DNA of 14,321 nucleotides, taken from positions 1 to 14,321 of the forward strand of contig CAMPAJ010000013.1 of NCBI GenBank assembly GCA_946631805.1. The letters are read 5' to 3'. Below, one piece after another: positions 6,530 through 12,348 of this stretch; the stretch's first letter is position 1, and every line of letters starts with the position of its first letter. A program made the translations under genes and the position numbers. Below the pieces are notes generated by a model. It had not been told where the DNA came from. It saw only the letters and a list, made by a program, of their open reading frames with translations, and searched no databases. This DNA is from an uncultured Eggerthellaceae bacterium. GTDB taxonomy: Bacteria; Actinomycetota; Coriobacteriia; Coriobacteriales; Eggerthellaceae.

Positions 6530-6577
6530 CGCACGCTCCTTACGATTGCGTTAACCGGGTAATTGCAAGTCCAACGC

Positions 6578-7975
6578 TCATGCGAGCACATCGCGCGCAA
6601 CTCGGGCGGCCACGCCGATCGCATCGGCCATGGCCGTTGCGACCAAAGTCGAACCCAGGCGAGCGTCGCCGGCGACATACACGTTATTGAACTTGGAGAA
6701 AACCTCGACGACGGATTGCTCGGGACCCACGAATCCCTTGGCTATGAGCACGAGCTGGGCGGGCAGCTGTTCCCCTGTCTCAACGCACGTACGCGAACCG
6801 CGCGCTTGCGAGCCGTCCGCTCCGCGACCGCTCACGCAAACAGCCGCCACGTTGCCCTGGCCGTCGTCGGCAAACCCGACGGTATCGGTTGACCACAGAC
6901 GAGGGTCGGCGCCCATCACATCCTGAGCTTCGCGTTGACCGTAGGCCTGCGTATACGTCTGGCAAGGCGCGGGCCATGTAGCGGAAGGGTCACCGCTGTC
7001 GGCAGGACGGGCCGCCCGGACGATTTGGCGTACGGTGCGGGCGCCTTGCCGCAGGGCGGTGGCCACGCAGTCGACGCCCGTGTCGCCGCCTCCGATGACG
7101 GCCACGTCTTTAGCCTCGGCCGATATCGCTGGCGCGCGGCCCTCGAGCAAGGCGCGCGTTGCCTCTGCCAGATAATCGAGGGCGTAGTGAACGCCTTGCA
7201 AATCGATGCCGGGCACATCGACGGCCCGCGGCTCCCGCGCGCCGCACGCCAAGACGACGGCAGCGGAATCCGCAGCTATCTGGTCGGCATGTTGCACGGC
7301 GTCTACGCCGCAACGGAACTCGATTCCGCTCTGCTCCATAAGGGTGCAGCGGCGCTCGACGACTTCTTTCGGCAGCTTCATGTTAGGAATGCCGTACATC
7401 AGCAGACCGCCAGGGCGCTCGTCACGCTCGAACACGCGCACCCTCGCACCGCGCCGCGCCAACTCCCACGCCGCCGCAAGGCCAGCAGGCCCCGACCCCA
7501 CCACACTCACGAGCGGCGCATCCGATGCGGGAGGCGTGAGGGGACTTACCCCCTGCTCCCACGCATAATCCGAAAGCGCCCGCTCGTTATCGTGTATGGT
7601 TACGGCATCGTCATGCTGCCCCAGGTTACACGCCGTTTCGCACGGCGCCGGGCAAACGCGCCCCGTAAATTCCGGAAACGGGTTCGTGAGCGCCAACCGG
7701 GCTACCGCGTCGTCCATGCGACCCCGGTACAGCAGATCGTTCGTCTCGGGTATGAGGTTATGCAGCGGGCATCCGGTCGGCCGCCGCGCACCGTTGAACG
7801 CCATCCCGCTCTGGCAAAACGGAACACCGCAGTTCATGCACCTGCCGGCTTGTTCACGCTGCTTTTCGGGAGAAAGGTCCACGACAATGTCGTCAAAATC
7901 CCGAAGGGCTTCGTCCGCAGCGCGAACACCATGCTCGCATCGCGGCACCGTTACATACGCACCCGGTTTTCCCAT
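6578..7975 (-). CDS. gltD: Glutamate synthase small subunit (NADPH-binding Fe-S flavoprotein)
   Basis: This 465-residue protein belongs to the GltD family, which passes electrons from NAD(P)H through FAD and Fe-S centres to the large GOGAT subunit. In order: N-terminal Fe-S cysteines at 46, 49, 54 and 69 (RCMNCGVPFCQS and following), a second set at 108, 112 and 116 (CPAPCETAC), an FAD motif VVGSGPAGLAAAWELARRG at about 158-176, PGGLLMYGIPNMKLPK, an NADPH motif VIGGGDTGVDC at about 293-303, and a closing AGDARLGSTLV. The ATG at 7975 is preferred over a further upstream start (8089) because GGGAAGGTGG lies just before it and MGKP is the usual family start. No large subunit (gltB) is next to it; a partner elsewhere is likely, or it may serve another acceptor. 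It heads the gltD-dapF-dapL set. Confidence 0.92.
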   Translation of the reverse strand: MGKPGAYVTVPRCEHGVRAADEALRDFDDIVVDLSPEKQREQAGRCMNCGVPFCQSGMAFNGARRPTGCPLHNLIPETNDLLYRGRMDDAVARLALTNPFPEFTGRVCPAPCETACNLGQHDDAVTIHDNERALSDYAWEQGVSPLTPPASDAPLVSVVGSGPAGLAAAWELARRGARVRVFERDERPGGLLMYGIPNMKLPKEVVERRCTLMEQSGIEFRCGVDAVQHADQIAADSAAVVLACGAREPRAVDVPGIDLQGVHYALDYLAEATRALLEGRAPAISAEAKDVAVIGGGDTGVDCVATALRQGARTVRQIVRAARPADSGDPSATWPAPCQTYTQAYGQREAQDVMGADPRLWSTDTVGFADDGQGNVAAVCVSGRGADGSQARGSRTCVETGEQLPAQLVLIAKGFVGPEQSVVEVFSKFNNVYVAGDARLGSTLVATAMADAIGVAARVARDVLA

Positions 7976-8027
7976 CGACGCCACCTTCCCATCACCATCA
8001 CCAGCAACCCACAATCGGAACAACGAA

Positions 8028-8140
8028 GCCCCGCGAGCTCGGGGTGGTGGGTCTTGAGCGATTCTGCAGGCACTGTTCCTGTCATCCACATCTGTTAGCC
8101 GAAGCCAAGCGAAAGGCCCACCACCCCGAGCTCGCGGGGC
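8028..8140. repeat. 113-base inverted-repeat element with 28-base arms between yedF and gltD
   Basis: The left arm 8028-8055 (GCCCCGCGAGCTCGGGG and following) and right arm 8113-8140 are reverse complements over 28 bases with one G-U-type difference, separated by a 57-base middle. Each arm also contains the palindrome CGAGCTCG inside a CCCC/GGGG frame, so each arm can fold by itself or pair with the other. The element makes up most of the 191-base gap upstream of gltD. No ORF or RNA family was recognised in the middle part. Confidence 0.8.
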
Positions 8141-8146
8141 GGTGGG
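8108..8146 (-). terminator. Candidate terminator of yedF
   Basis: On the minus strand CCCACC and CCCC pair with GGGG and GGTGGG (8117-8146, one mismatch) around an 8-base loop, followed by CCTTTCGCTT. It lies about 20 bases beyond the yedF stop. The stem is strong but the T-run is short. It shares bases with the right arm of the 113-base inverted repeat, so its folding may compete with the long-range pairing. Confidence 0.55.
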
Positions 8147-8166
8147 ACGGAATGCACCTTAACCCC

Positions 8167-8763
8167 TTACGGCCGCACAACAACCCCAGCCTGCAGCTGC
8201 TTCTCAACAATCACGTACATGTTCGTCACTTCACCCACAGCAAGCTTCTCCTCAAGTCCGTAGTGCTTGAGGCACGTACCGCACGAGAAGATCTCGACGC
8301 CAGCATCGGCAAGCTTGTTCAGGTCGTCAAGTACCGCAGACCCTTCGCACGTGAGCTTCACGCCGCCGTTGTAGAACAAGATGCTATCGGGCAACTCGTC
8401 CTGCTGCGTCAAAGCGAAGATGAAGGCCTTGATGAGCGTTTCGCCCAGCACGTCATCGCCATGTCCCATTACCGGCGAAGGGACGACCACGACGCGCGAC
8501 CCTATCCCCGCACCACCCTCTGCCGGGACGGCAGCTACGCTGGATTCGGTCTTGACGATCTTGACGCTGTACTTTTCATCGCCAAGCTGCTCGGACGAAA
8601 CCTCGCACTTCTGCGATTTCGCAAAGCTCGTCAGGTTCTTTACCGAGGTCTCGTTGTCTACGAGCATCTCGAGCGTGCCTTCGTCGATGGTGGCGAGGGC
8701 CTTCTTGGCCTTGACAACGGGAACCGGGCACTTGTCGCCCAAAGCGTCGACGGTCAGATCCAT
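8167..8763 (-). CDS. yedF: YedF-type TusA/DsrE fusion protein, putative selenium/sulfur carrier
   Basis: This 198-residue protein has two domains. Residues 1-75 form a TusA/SirA domain with the CPxP motif KCPVPVVKAKKAL, where Cys12 is the persulfide-carrying residue of the family. Residues 90-198 form a DsrE-like domain with LFYNGGVKLTCEGS and FSCGTCLKHYGL (Cys161, Cys164). This layout is that of the 'selenium metabolism protein YedF' group, often found in anaerobes that use selenium. The exact reaction is not established; a role in moving reduced sulfur or selenium is inferred. The ATG at 8763 is preceded by AGAAGGAAG. The DUF3343 gene ends 82 bases upstream on the same strand and the reductase gene lies beyond it, a grouping seen in other anaerobes. 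No selD, selA or selC is in the window. Confidence 0.88.
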   Translation of the reverse strand: MDLTVDALGDKCPVPVVKAKKALATIDEGTLEMLVDNETSVKNLTSFAKSQKCEVSSEQLGDEKYSVKIVKTESSVAAVPAEGGAGIGSRVVVVPSPVMGHGDDVLGETLIKAFIFALTQQDELPDSILFYNGGVKLTCEGSAVLDDLNKLADAGVEIFSCGTCLKHYGLEEKLAVGEVTNMYVIVEKQLQAGVVVRP

Positions 8764-8845
8764 GTCTTCCTTCTTTCTCTTAGGCAGTCTGCAGAATGCC
8801 GTGGCCTTTTACGCAAGGCGACAAAGCAATCGGCGGGTTCTCATG

Positions 8846-9151
8846 CTAGCAATATACATCCCGATGAGGATTGATCTGATTCGGAAGCGGGACTATGTCC
8901 TCGAACGGCACGCCTGCATCAATCGCGATACGCTCGATTGGCTCGGCTTCATCGCAGTTCACGAGCAGCGAAACGCCGCAGGAGGAACGCGCCTGCCGCG
9001 GCGTCGCAGAAACACGCGCGCCCAAGCCAGCCGCACGCGCAAGCTCATACAGCTCCATCGCATCGGTGTGGCTCCCAAACAGCACGTAGCAATCAATGCG
9101 AACATCTGGGTTTTCTAACCGAGCCCGCCGTATGCGCTCACCCAGCTCCAT
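8846..9151 (-). CDS. DUF3343 protein, putative Se/S carrier
   Basis: A 101-residue protein matching the small DUF3343 family: a YVLFGSHTDAMELYELARAAG start, then SATPRQARSSCGVSLLV with the conserved SSCG (Cys58). The protein ends in Cys101. The family commonly lies beside yedF and cysteine-desulfurase-like genes and is described as a putative Se/S carrier; its biochemistry is unproven. The ATG at 9151 is chosen over a TTG at 9190 because CGGAAGG precedes it and the TTG has no ribosome site. About 20 residues before the core (MELGERIRRARLENPDVRID) exceed the usual family start. A promoter candidate at 9223-9251 suggests that this gene and yedF can be transcribed apart from the reductase gene. 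Confidence 0.82.
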   Translation of the reverse strand: MELGERIRRARLENPDVRIDCYVLFGSHTDAMELYELARAAGLGARVSATPRQARSSCGVSLLVNCDEAEPIERIAIDAGVPFEDIVPLPNQINPHRDVYC

Positions 9152-9222
9152 ACTTCTAAAACCTTCCGAACTTTCCCAATAGAGCGGCAAATTACCGACT
9201 ATAGACGCTATGCAGACTGCTC

Positions 9223-9251
9223 ATAATTTCTGAACAGGTATTTTGACTCAA
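9223..9251 (-). promoter_or_regulatory. Candidate sigma-70-like promoter for DUF3343-yedF
   Basis: On the minus strand TTGAGT (9246-9251) and AATTAT (9223-9228) are separated by exactly 17 bases, each matching the consensus at four of six positions. It lies 72 bases before the DUF3343 ATG in an unusually AT-rich patch. Confidence 0.4.
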
Positions 9252-9300
9252 CAAAGCAAATCGGATTTCTATCGTCGGTAACTTTTGCCTCAAGTTGATC

Positions 9301-9333
9301 GATGGGCTACGCGGGCGACCCCACCAGCCCATC
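9301..9333 (-). terminator. Hairpin after the double-cubane reductase gene
   Basis: GATGGGCT (9301-9308) pairs with AGCCCATC (9326-9333), with a GC-rich 17-base middle, 18 bases beyond the reductase stop on the minus strand. No T-run follows, so termination is possible but not certain. Confidence 0.4.
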
Positions 9334-9350
9334 GCCCCAAAGCCAAAAGA

Positions 9351-10628
9351 CTACCCGAGCATCTCGACGAAGGCCTCGACGCGGGTGCGCAGCTGGCCGG
9401 CATCGTTGTCGGTGTAATCGGTCTCGATGTCCAAAACGGGGATGCCGGCATCCTCGAGCGCCTTCTCGAGCGCCGGAGCCTCGGTCTTGAACGTCGTGCA
9501 GAACTTGAGGTTCGTGTTGATGACGCCGTCGACGTTGTACTCCTTGGCAAGCGTGAGCACCTCGTCGATACGCGCCTTGTTCGGCGTGAAACACGCGCAG
9601 TTGATCTTCATGTAGCGCTCGGCCAGCGCCTGGTACATGCCCTCAAGTGTGGTCTGGGTCTCGTCCACGAGGTTCGTGAAGAATTTCGTGCCGGTGCAGT
9701 TCTCTTCGCAGACGATGGCGGCGCCGGAGGTCTCGATGATGTGGTGCAGCTTCCAGTTGGGAATGGCAAGCGGCGTGCCCGTGAGCAGGATGCGTTTCGT
9801 GCCAGCCGGGAACACGCTCACGCCGTCGGCCAGGCGCTGCTCGAGTTCGTCTGCGAGCTTGTTGGCCATCTGCGCACAGCGTACCGGGTCGTCGAAGAAC
9901 GCGATCTGCATCATGAGCAGCGCATCGGTTCCGCTGATGGGAATCACGTCGGAGTTCTTACGCGTCTCGTACACGCGCGCGAGGGCGCGGCGGCGTTCGT
10001 TGATGACCTTGATGGCCTCGGCGAGTTTCTCGGCCGTAATCTCGTTGCCGGTAACCTCTTCGACATTAGCCTTGAACAGGGCGATCTCGTCTGCGAAAGC
10101 CTTGACGTCCTGCGGGCGCTTCATGTTGGGCAGGTTCATGATGTGCATCGGCACGTCTTCGGCCATGATCTCGTACATCTTCTTCTTGCCATCGCACGTG
10201 GTCTCGCCCACGATCTGGTCGACGATGCGGAAGAACGGGCACGTTTTGCCCATGCGGGCGCCGAGCGACGCCTTGATGAGGGGGCACATGTCGGCAGGCA
10301 GGTACTTCTCGCCATCGGGAACCCAAAACTGCGAGCCGCCGCACAGCCCGGTCACGATGCCATCACCGGCGATTACGACCTCGTCGGGAACGTACGTGCA
10401 AAACGTGCCGAATACTTTGCGGCCTTTCGCCTGCTCGTCAACAAGTTCCTGTGGGCGAATACCGTGCACATCAGCCACAACCATATCCCAGAAGGCCATA
10501 CCTTCTGGACGGTTTTCCTGCGATAAGTACACATCCCCGAACGCCTGAGGCAAAACGGCGCACAGCTGGTCGTGCGTCTCGAGGTCCATGCCCAAATTTC
10601 CCCATAGTTCATGACGGTCCACTGCCAT
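9351..10628 (-). CDS. 2-Hydroxyacyl-CoA dehydratase-family reductase (double-cubane-cluster, YjiM-like)
   Basis: This 425-residue protein belongs to the HgdB/BcrC-like superfamily of Fe-S enzymes. It resembles most the single-gene 'double-cubane' anaerobic reductases, which take low-potential electrons from an ATP-driven activator. Cysteines in typical settings are Cys77 (TFCTYVPDE), Cys115 (DMCPLIK), Cys145 (VGETTCDGKKKMYE), Cys307 and Cys311 (CEENCTGT), Cys344 and Cys346, and Cys377. The VGETTCDGKKK stretch is the clearest family mark. The substrate cannot be told. No activator ATPase (HgdC-like) and no second dehydratase subunit is in the window, so a partner must be elsewhere. The ATG at 10628 is preferred over a GTG at 10664 because AGAGGA precedes it by eight bases. 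Its neighbours DUF3343 and YedF point to a selenium/sulfur context. Confidence 0.87.
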   Translation of the reverse strand: MAVDRHELWGNLGMDLETHDQLCAVLPQAFGDVYLSQENRPEGMAFWDMVVADVHGIRPQELVDEQAKGRKVFGTFCTYVPDEVVIAGDGIVTGLCGGSQFWVPDGEKYLPADMCPLIKASLGARMGKTCPFFRIVDQIVGETTCDGKKKMYEIMAEDVPMHIMNLPNMKRPQDVKAFADEIALFKANVEEVTGNEITAEKLAEAIKVINERRRALARVYETRKNSDVIPISGTDALLMMQIAFFDDPVRCAQMANKLADELEQRLADGVSVFPAGTKRILLTGTPLAIPNWKLHHIIETSGAAIVCEENCTGTKFFTNLVDETQTTLEGMYQALAERYMKINCACFTPNKARIDEVLTLAKEYNVDGVINTNLKFCTTFKTEAPALEKALEDAGIPVLDIETDYTDNDAGQLRTRVEAFVEMLG

Positions 10629-10664
10629 ATCGATTCCTCTCTCAAGAAAGCCATCGCCGACCAC

Positions 10665-11000
10665 CAGTCCCGCGAGGCGCGCGAAATAAAACCCGACGCA
10701 TTGCGGGCAAGAAACGTGATAGATGCAGAATCGCGCAAACGCGCGGAGCCATCACCAAGCTCCCATTTGGAGGGGTAATGCAAATCGCAGAAATACGCCA
10801 CCGCAGATAAGGCGCACCATACACACCCCGATTGTGTCCATGATACCTCAAATAAAGCGATTATAGCTGCCAGGCGATAAGACCAACTTTGCCGAAGCGG
10901 TCGAAAGAGCGAACGAAGGCGTTCCATAGCGCAAATCGCCGCGACGGCTTTATGCCGTCTAAACGCCAACAAGCCCATCTGCGCCGCTTGCAAAAAGAGA
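10665..11000. other. Gene-free region upstream of the reductase gene
   Basis: About 340 bases without a supportable ORF. On the minus strand a perfect TATAAT lies at 10860-10865 with a weak TTGGTC about 15 bases before it; this could start a leader of some 230 bases for the reductase gene. A small GACGGC / GCCGTC hairpin is at 10943-10959, and a CGCGC-rich hairpin is near 10730-10745. No riboswitch family was recognised. Confidence 0.5.
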
Positions 11001-11027
11001 ACGGCAGCGGATTCTACCCGCTGCCGT
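10991..11027 (-). terminator. Rho-independent terminator of the 168-residue hypothetical gene
   Basis: On the minus strand ACGGCAGCGG and CCGCTGCCGT pair perfectly over 10 bases around a 7-base loop (11001-11027), followed by TCTCTTTTTG. It lies 30 bases after the stop of the minus-strand gene. This is the clearest classical terminator in the window. Confidence 0.88.
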
Positions 11028-11056
11028 AACCAGAAAACCTTTATGGAAATGGCCAA

Positions 11057-11563
11057 CTACGCCTGCTGCTCCTCGGCCGTCCCAGACGTTTGAGCGTACT
11101 TGCTCACATCGGGCGTCGTCTCGGCCAAGATGATGTCGAAGGGAAGTCCTGCCCACATCTCGTTGACGAGCGAATGTCCATACATGTCGGTTAGCTTGTG
11201 GATTTCTTCGTTGTACTCAAACCCAACAGGAATGTGCTTGTACGGACGGCTCTTCATGGCCTTGTTAATGCGATCGGTCAGCTCCTCGGCATTGAACGTC
11301 TTCTTGTCGCGGTGCACCTTGAAGATGAGCTTGTGGTCATCCGAAACGTACACGCCCGTGATGCCGAAGAAGCGAGCGTCTTTGACCCACAGTCCATCGA
11401 CGACGGGATTGATGGCAACGCGAATATTGCTAGCGCTGTTCGAGTGATTGAGGATGTCCAAAATGAACTTGGCATCGTAATCGGGTAGAGCGCCTGGATG
11501 CTTTTTGCGATAATCGTATACCGCCTCTTCGAGCGGCTGCCTGGTGCTTTCGGTTTCGGGCAT
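11057..11563 (-). CDS. Hypothetical protein, 168 residues, family not recognised
   Basis: The frame is a real gene: an ATG with AGAAGGGGG seven bases upstream, normal codon use, no strong overlap on the other strand, and a perfect terminator after it. The protein is soluble, with no signal peptide or membrane helix. The N-terminal part (about 1-30) is charged and helical; the middle (INPVVDGLWVKDARFFGITGVYVSDDHKLIFKV) looks like a beta-rich domain; the C-terminal part contains FEYNEEIHKLTDMYGHSLV and a low-complexity tail ending EEQQA. No cysteines or obvious catalytic motif were found. It is divergent from the HMA gene, sharing a 321-base intergenic region, so common regulation is possible but not shown. 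No function is offered. Confidence 0.85.
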   Translation of the reverse strand: MPETESTRQPLEEAVYDYRKKHPGALPDYDAKFILDILNHSNSASNIRVAINPVVDGLWVKDARFFGITGVYVSDDHKLIFKVHRDKKTFNAEELTDRINKAMKSRPYKHIPVGFEYNEEIHKLTDMYGHSLVNEMWAGLPFDIILAETTPDVSKYAQTSGTAEEQQA

Positions 11564-11804
11564 CGTGACCCCCTTCTCGTACTGTCCCTACAATGCGCCA
11601 CTATAGGGCGATTTTACCTAAATGGCGATTGTTCTTTTGCACAAACTAATCAGTGTTCGTAAGCCCACCAACTAAAACTCCACGCAAAGCCGCAGTTGGC
11701 ATTGAGCCGAACAAATCGCCGAACGTCCCTGACGCCCATTCGCAGCAAGCGCATGACCAGCCCTTGCTGAGGGGGAGTTTAGCATATAACGTCAAAATAA
11801 CCCC
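11564..11804. other. Divergent intergenic region without a gene
   Basis: This stretch lies between the start of the hypothetical gene (minus) and the HMA promoter (plus). It contains a perfect CAGCAAG / CTTGCTG inverted repeat (11743-11749 and 11763-11769) and a GGCGATT direct repeat near 11606-11630. A minus-strand promoter for the hypothetical gene must lie near 11585-11650, but no single -35/-10 pair stands out. Confidence 0.5.
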
Positions 11805-11833
11805 TTGACGAAATCTCGTCCATGCCCTATGAT
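11805..11833 (+). promoter_or_regulatory. Sigma-70-type promoter of the HMA gene
   Basis: TTGACG (11805-11810) and TATGAT (11828-11833) each match the consensus at five of six positions and are separated by exactly 17 bases. Transcription would start near 11840, inside or beside the operator-like palindrome, leaving a leader of about 45 bases before the ATG at 11885. Confidence 0.8.
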
Positions 11834-11843
11834 TCATTTGAAC

Positions 11844-11863
11844 ATATGAACAAGTGCTCATAA
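11844..11863. promoter_or_regulatory. ArsR/SmtB-like operator at the HMA transcription start
   Basis: ATATGAACA-AG-TGCTCATAA is an imperfect inverted repeat with the TGAACA half-site typical of ArsR/SmtB metal-sensing repressors. A further direct TGAACA lies just upstream (11838-11843). Its place immediately after the -10 box fits repression by blocking transcription. No ArsR-family gene is in the window, so the regulator would have to be encoded elsewhere. Binding is inferred from the pattern. Confidence 0.55.
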
Positions 11864-11884
11864 CTTAATTGAAAGGAACAGATT

Positions 11885-12103
11885 ATGCGCAAGGTATACA
11901 AACTGGACGGCGAGCTCTGCGCCAACTGTGCTGGCAAGATCAAGGACGCTGTCGAGAAGCTCGACGGCGTAAACAGCGCCTCGGTCAACGCCATGACCTA
12001 CAAGTTCACGCTCGACGCCGAGGACGACAAGTTCGACGCCGCCCTCAAGCAGTCCGTCAAGCTGTTCGCCGACATCGAGCCCGACTGCGAGGTCCTCGTC
12101 TAA
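11885..12103 (+). CDS. Single-domain heavy-metal-associated (HMA) protein
   Basis: A 72-residue soluble protein made of one HMA domain of the CopZ / CadA N-terminal type. The metal-binding motif is LCANCAGKI (Cys12, Cys15), followed by VEKLDGVNSASVN and a short beta-strand segment, as in the ferredoxin-like fold. The common aromatic or Met residue before the first Cys (as in MxCxxC) is replaced by Leu; CANCA with an acidic neighbour is more like Zn/Cd-type domains than copper chaperones, though the metal cannot be fixed by sequence. The protein ends in an acidic, Cys-bearing tail (ADIEPDCEVLV). The start follows AAAGGAACA. No P-type ATPase is adjacent. It is probably monocistronic, under the promoter and ArsR-like operator just upstream, with several hairpins after it. 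Confidence 0.9.
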   Translation: MRKVYKLDGELCANCAGKIKDAVEKLDGVNSASVNAMTYKFTLDAEDDKFDAALKQSVKLFADIEPDCEVLV

Positions 12104-12106
12104 GCG

Positions 12107-12129
12107 AGCAAACTTGCTCGGGTCGATTC
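12107..12129 (+). repeat. Two overlapping short hairpins after the HMA gene
   Basis: GAGCAA and TTGCTC pair with a two-base loop directly after the HMA stop. The next hairpin, GGTCGATTC with GAATCGACC (about 12121-12159), is a perfect 9-base stem. Neither is followed by a T-run. Confidence 0.5.
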
Positions 12130-12184
12130 GCGCAGCCTGTTCATCGGGGTGAATCGACCACTGCACATAGTATTCGATTGAACG

Positions 12185-12223
12185 CTTTCGCAATGGCGCC
12201 TCACTTGGCTACCATTGCGAAAG
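12185..12223 (+). terminator. 12-bp perfect hairpin, candidate terminator
   Basis: CTTTCGCAATGG (12185-12196) pairs perfectly with CCATTGCGAAAG (12212-12223). The loop contains a further GCC / GGC pair. It is followed by TTGTGTT, a weak T-rich tract. It shares the TCGCAATG core with the next hairpin. Confidence 0.5.
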
Positions 12224-12235
12224 TTGTGTTAGCCT

Positions 12236-12300
12236 ATCGCAATGAAGGGCGGCAAAGCGTGTCTCGCCTAATCCTTGCCGCCCTTCATTGCGATTCTTCT
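12236..12300 (+). terminator. 20-bp perfect hairpin followed by a T-rich tract
   Basis: Arms 12236-12255 (ATCGCAATGAAGGGCGGCAA) and 12275-12294 are perfect reverse complements with a 19-base loop, followed by TCTTCTGTCT. It lies about 55 bases before the MATE start. It may end HMA transcripts or, being so long, be a repeat-derived element. A MATE promoter, if separate, would have to overlap this hairpin region. Confidence 0.6.
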
Positions 12301-12348
12301 GTCTAGCCCTCCCCAAACACCATTCCCGTAACAGAAGGAATACCTGAC

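Noticed and set aside
7976..8089. 38-residue N-terminal extension of gltD
   Set aside because: It would run into the inverted-repeat arm; the internal ATG at 7975 has the ribosome site and the family N-terminus.
6935..8098. Long plus-strand ORF opposite gltD
   Set aside because: An antisense shadow; gltD carries all expected Fe-S, FAD and NADPH motifs.
8028..8140. Possible selC, SECIS or known riboswitch between yedF and gltD
   Set aside because: The selenium context made this worth checking, but no tRNA-like cloverleaf, SECIS-type GGU loop near an in-frame UGA, or known riboswitch core could be found by eye.
8791..8819. Small GCCTT / AAGGC hairpin between DUF3343 and yedF
   Set aside because: A five-base stem is too weak to support a terminator or regulatory call.
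9285..10526. 413-residue plus-strand ORF opposite the double-cubane reductase
   Set aside because: An antisense shadow of a clearly recognised gene; it lacks a ribosome site and domains.
11646..11861. 71-residue minus-strand ORF upstream of the HMA gene
   Set aside because: It overlaps the HMA promoter and operator, its start lies in the palindrome, no Shine-Dalgarno is seen, and the peptide shows no family resemblance.
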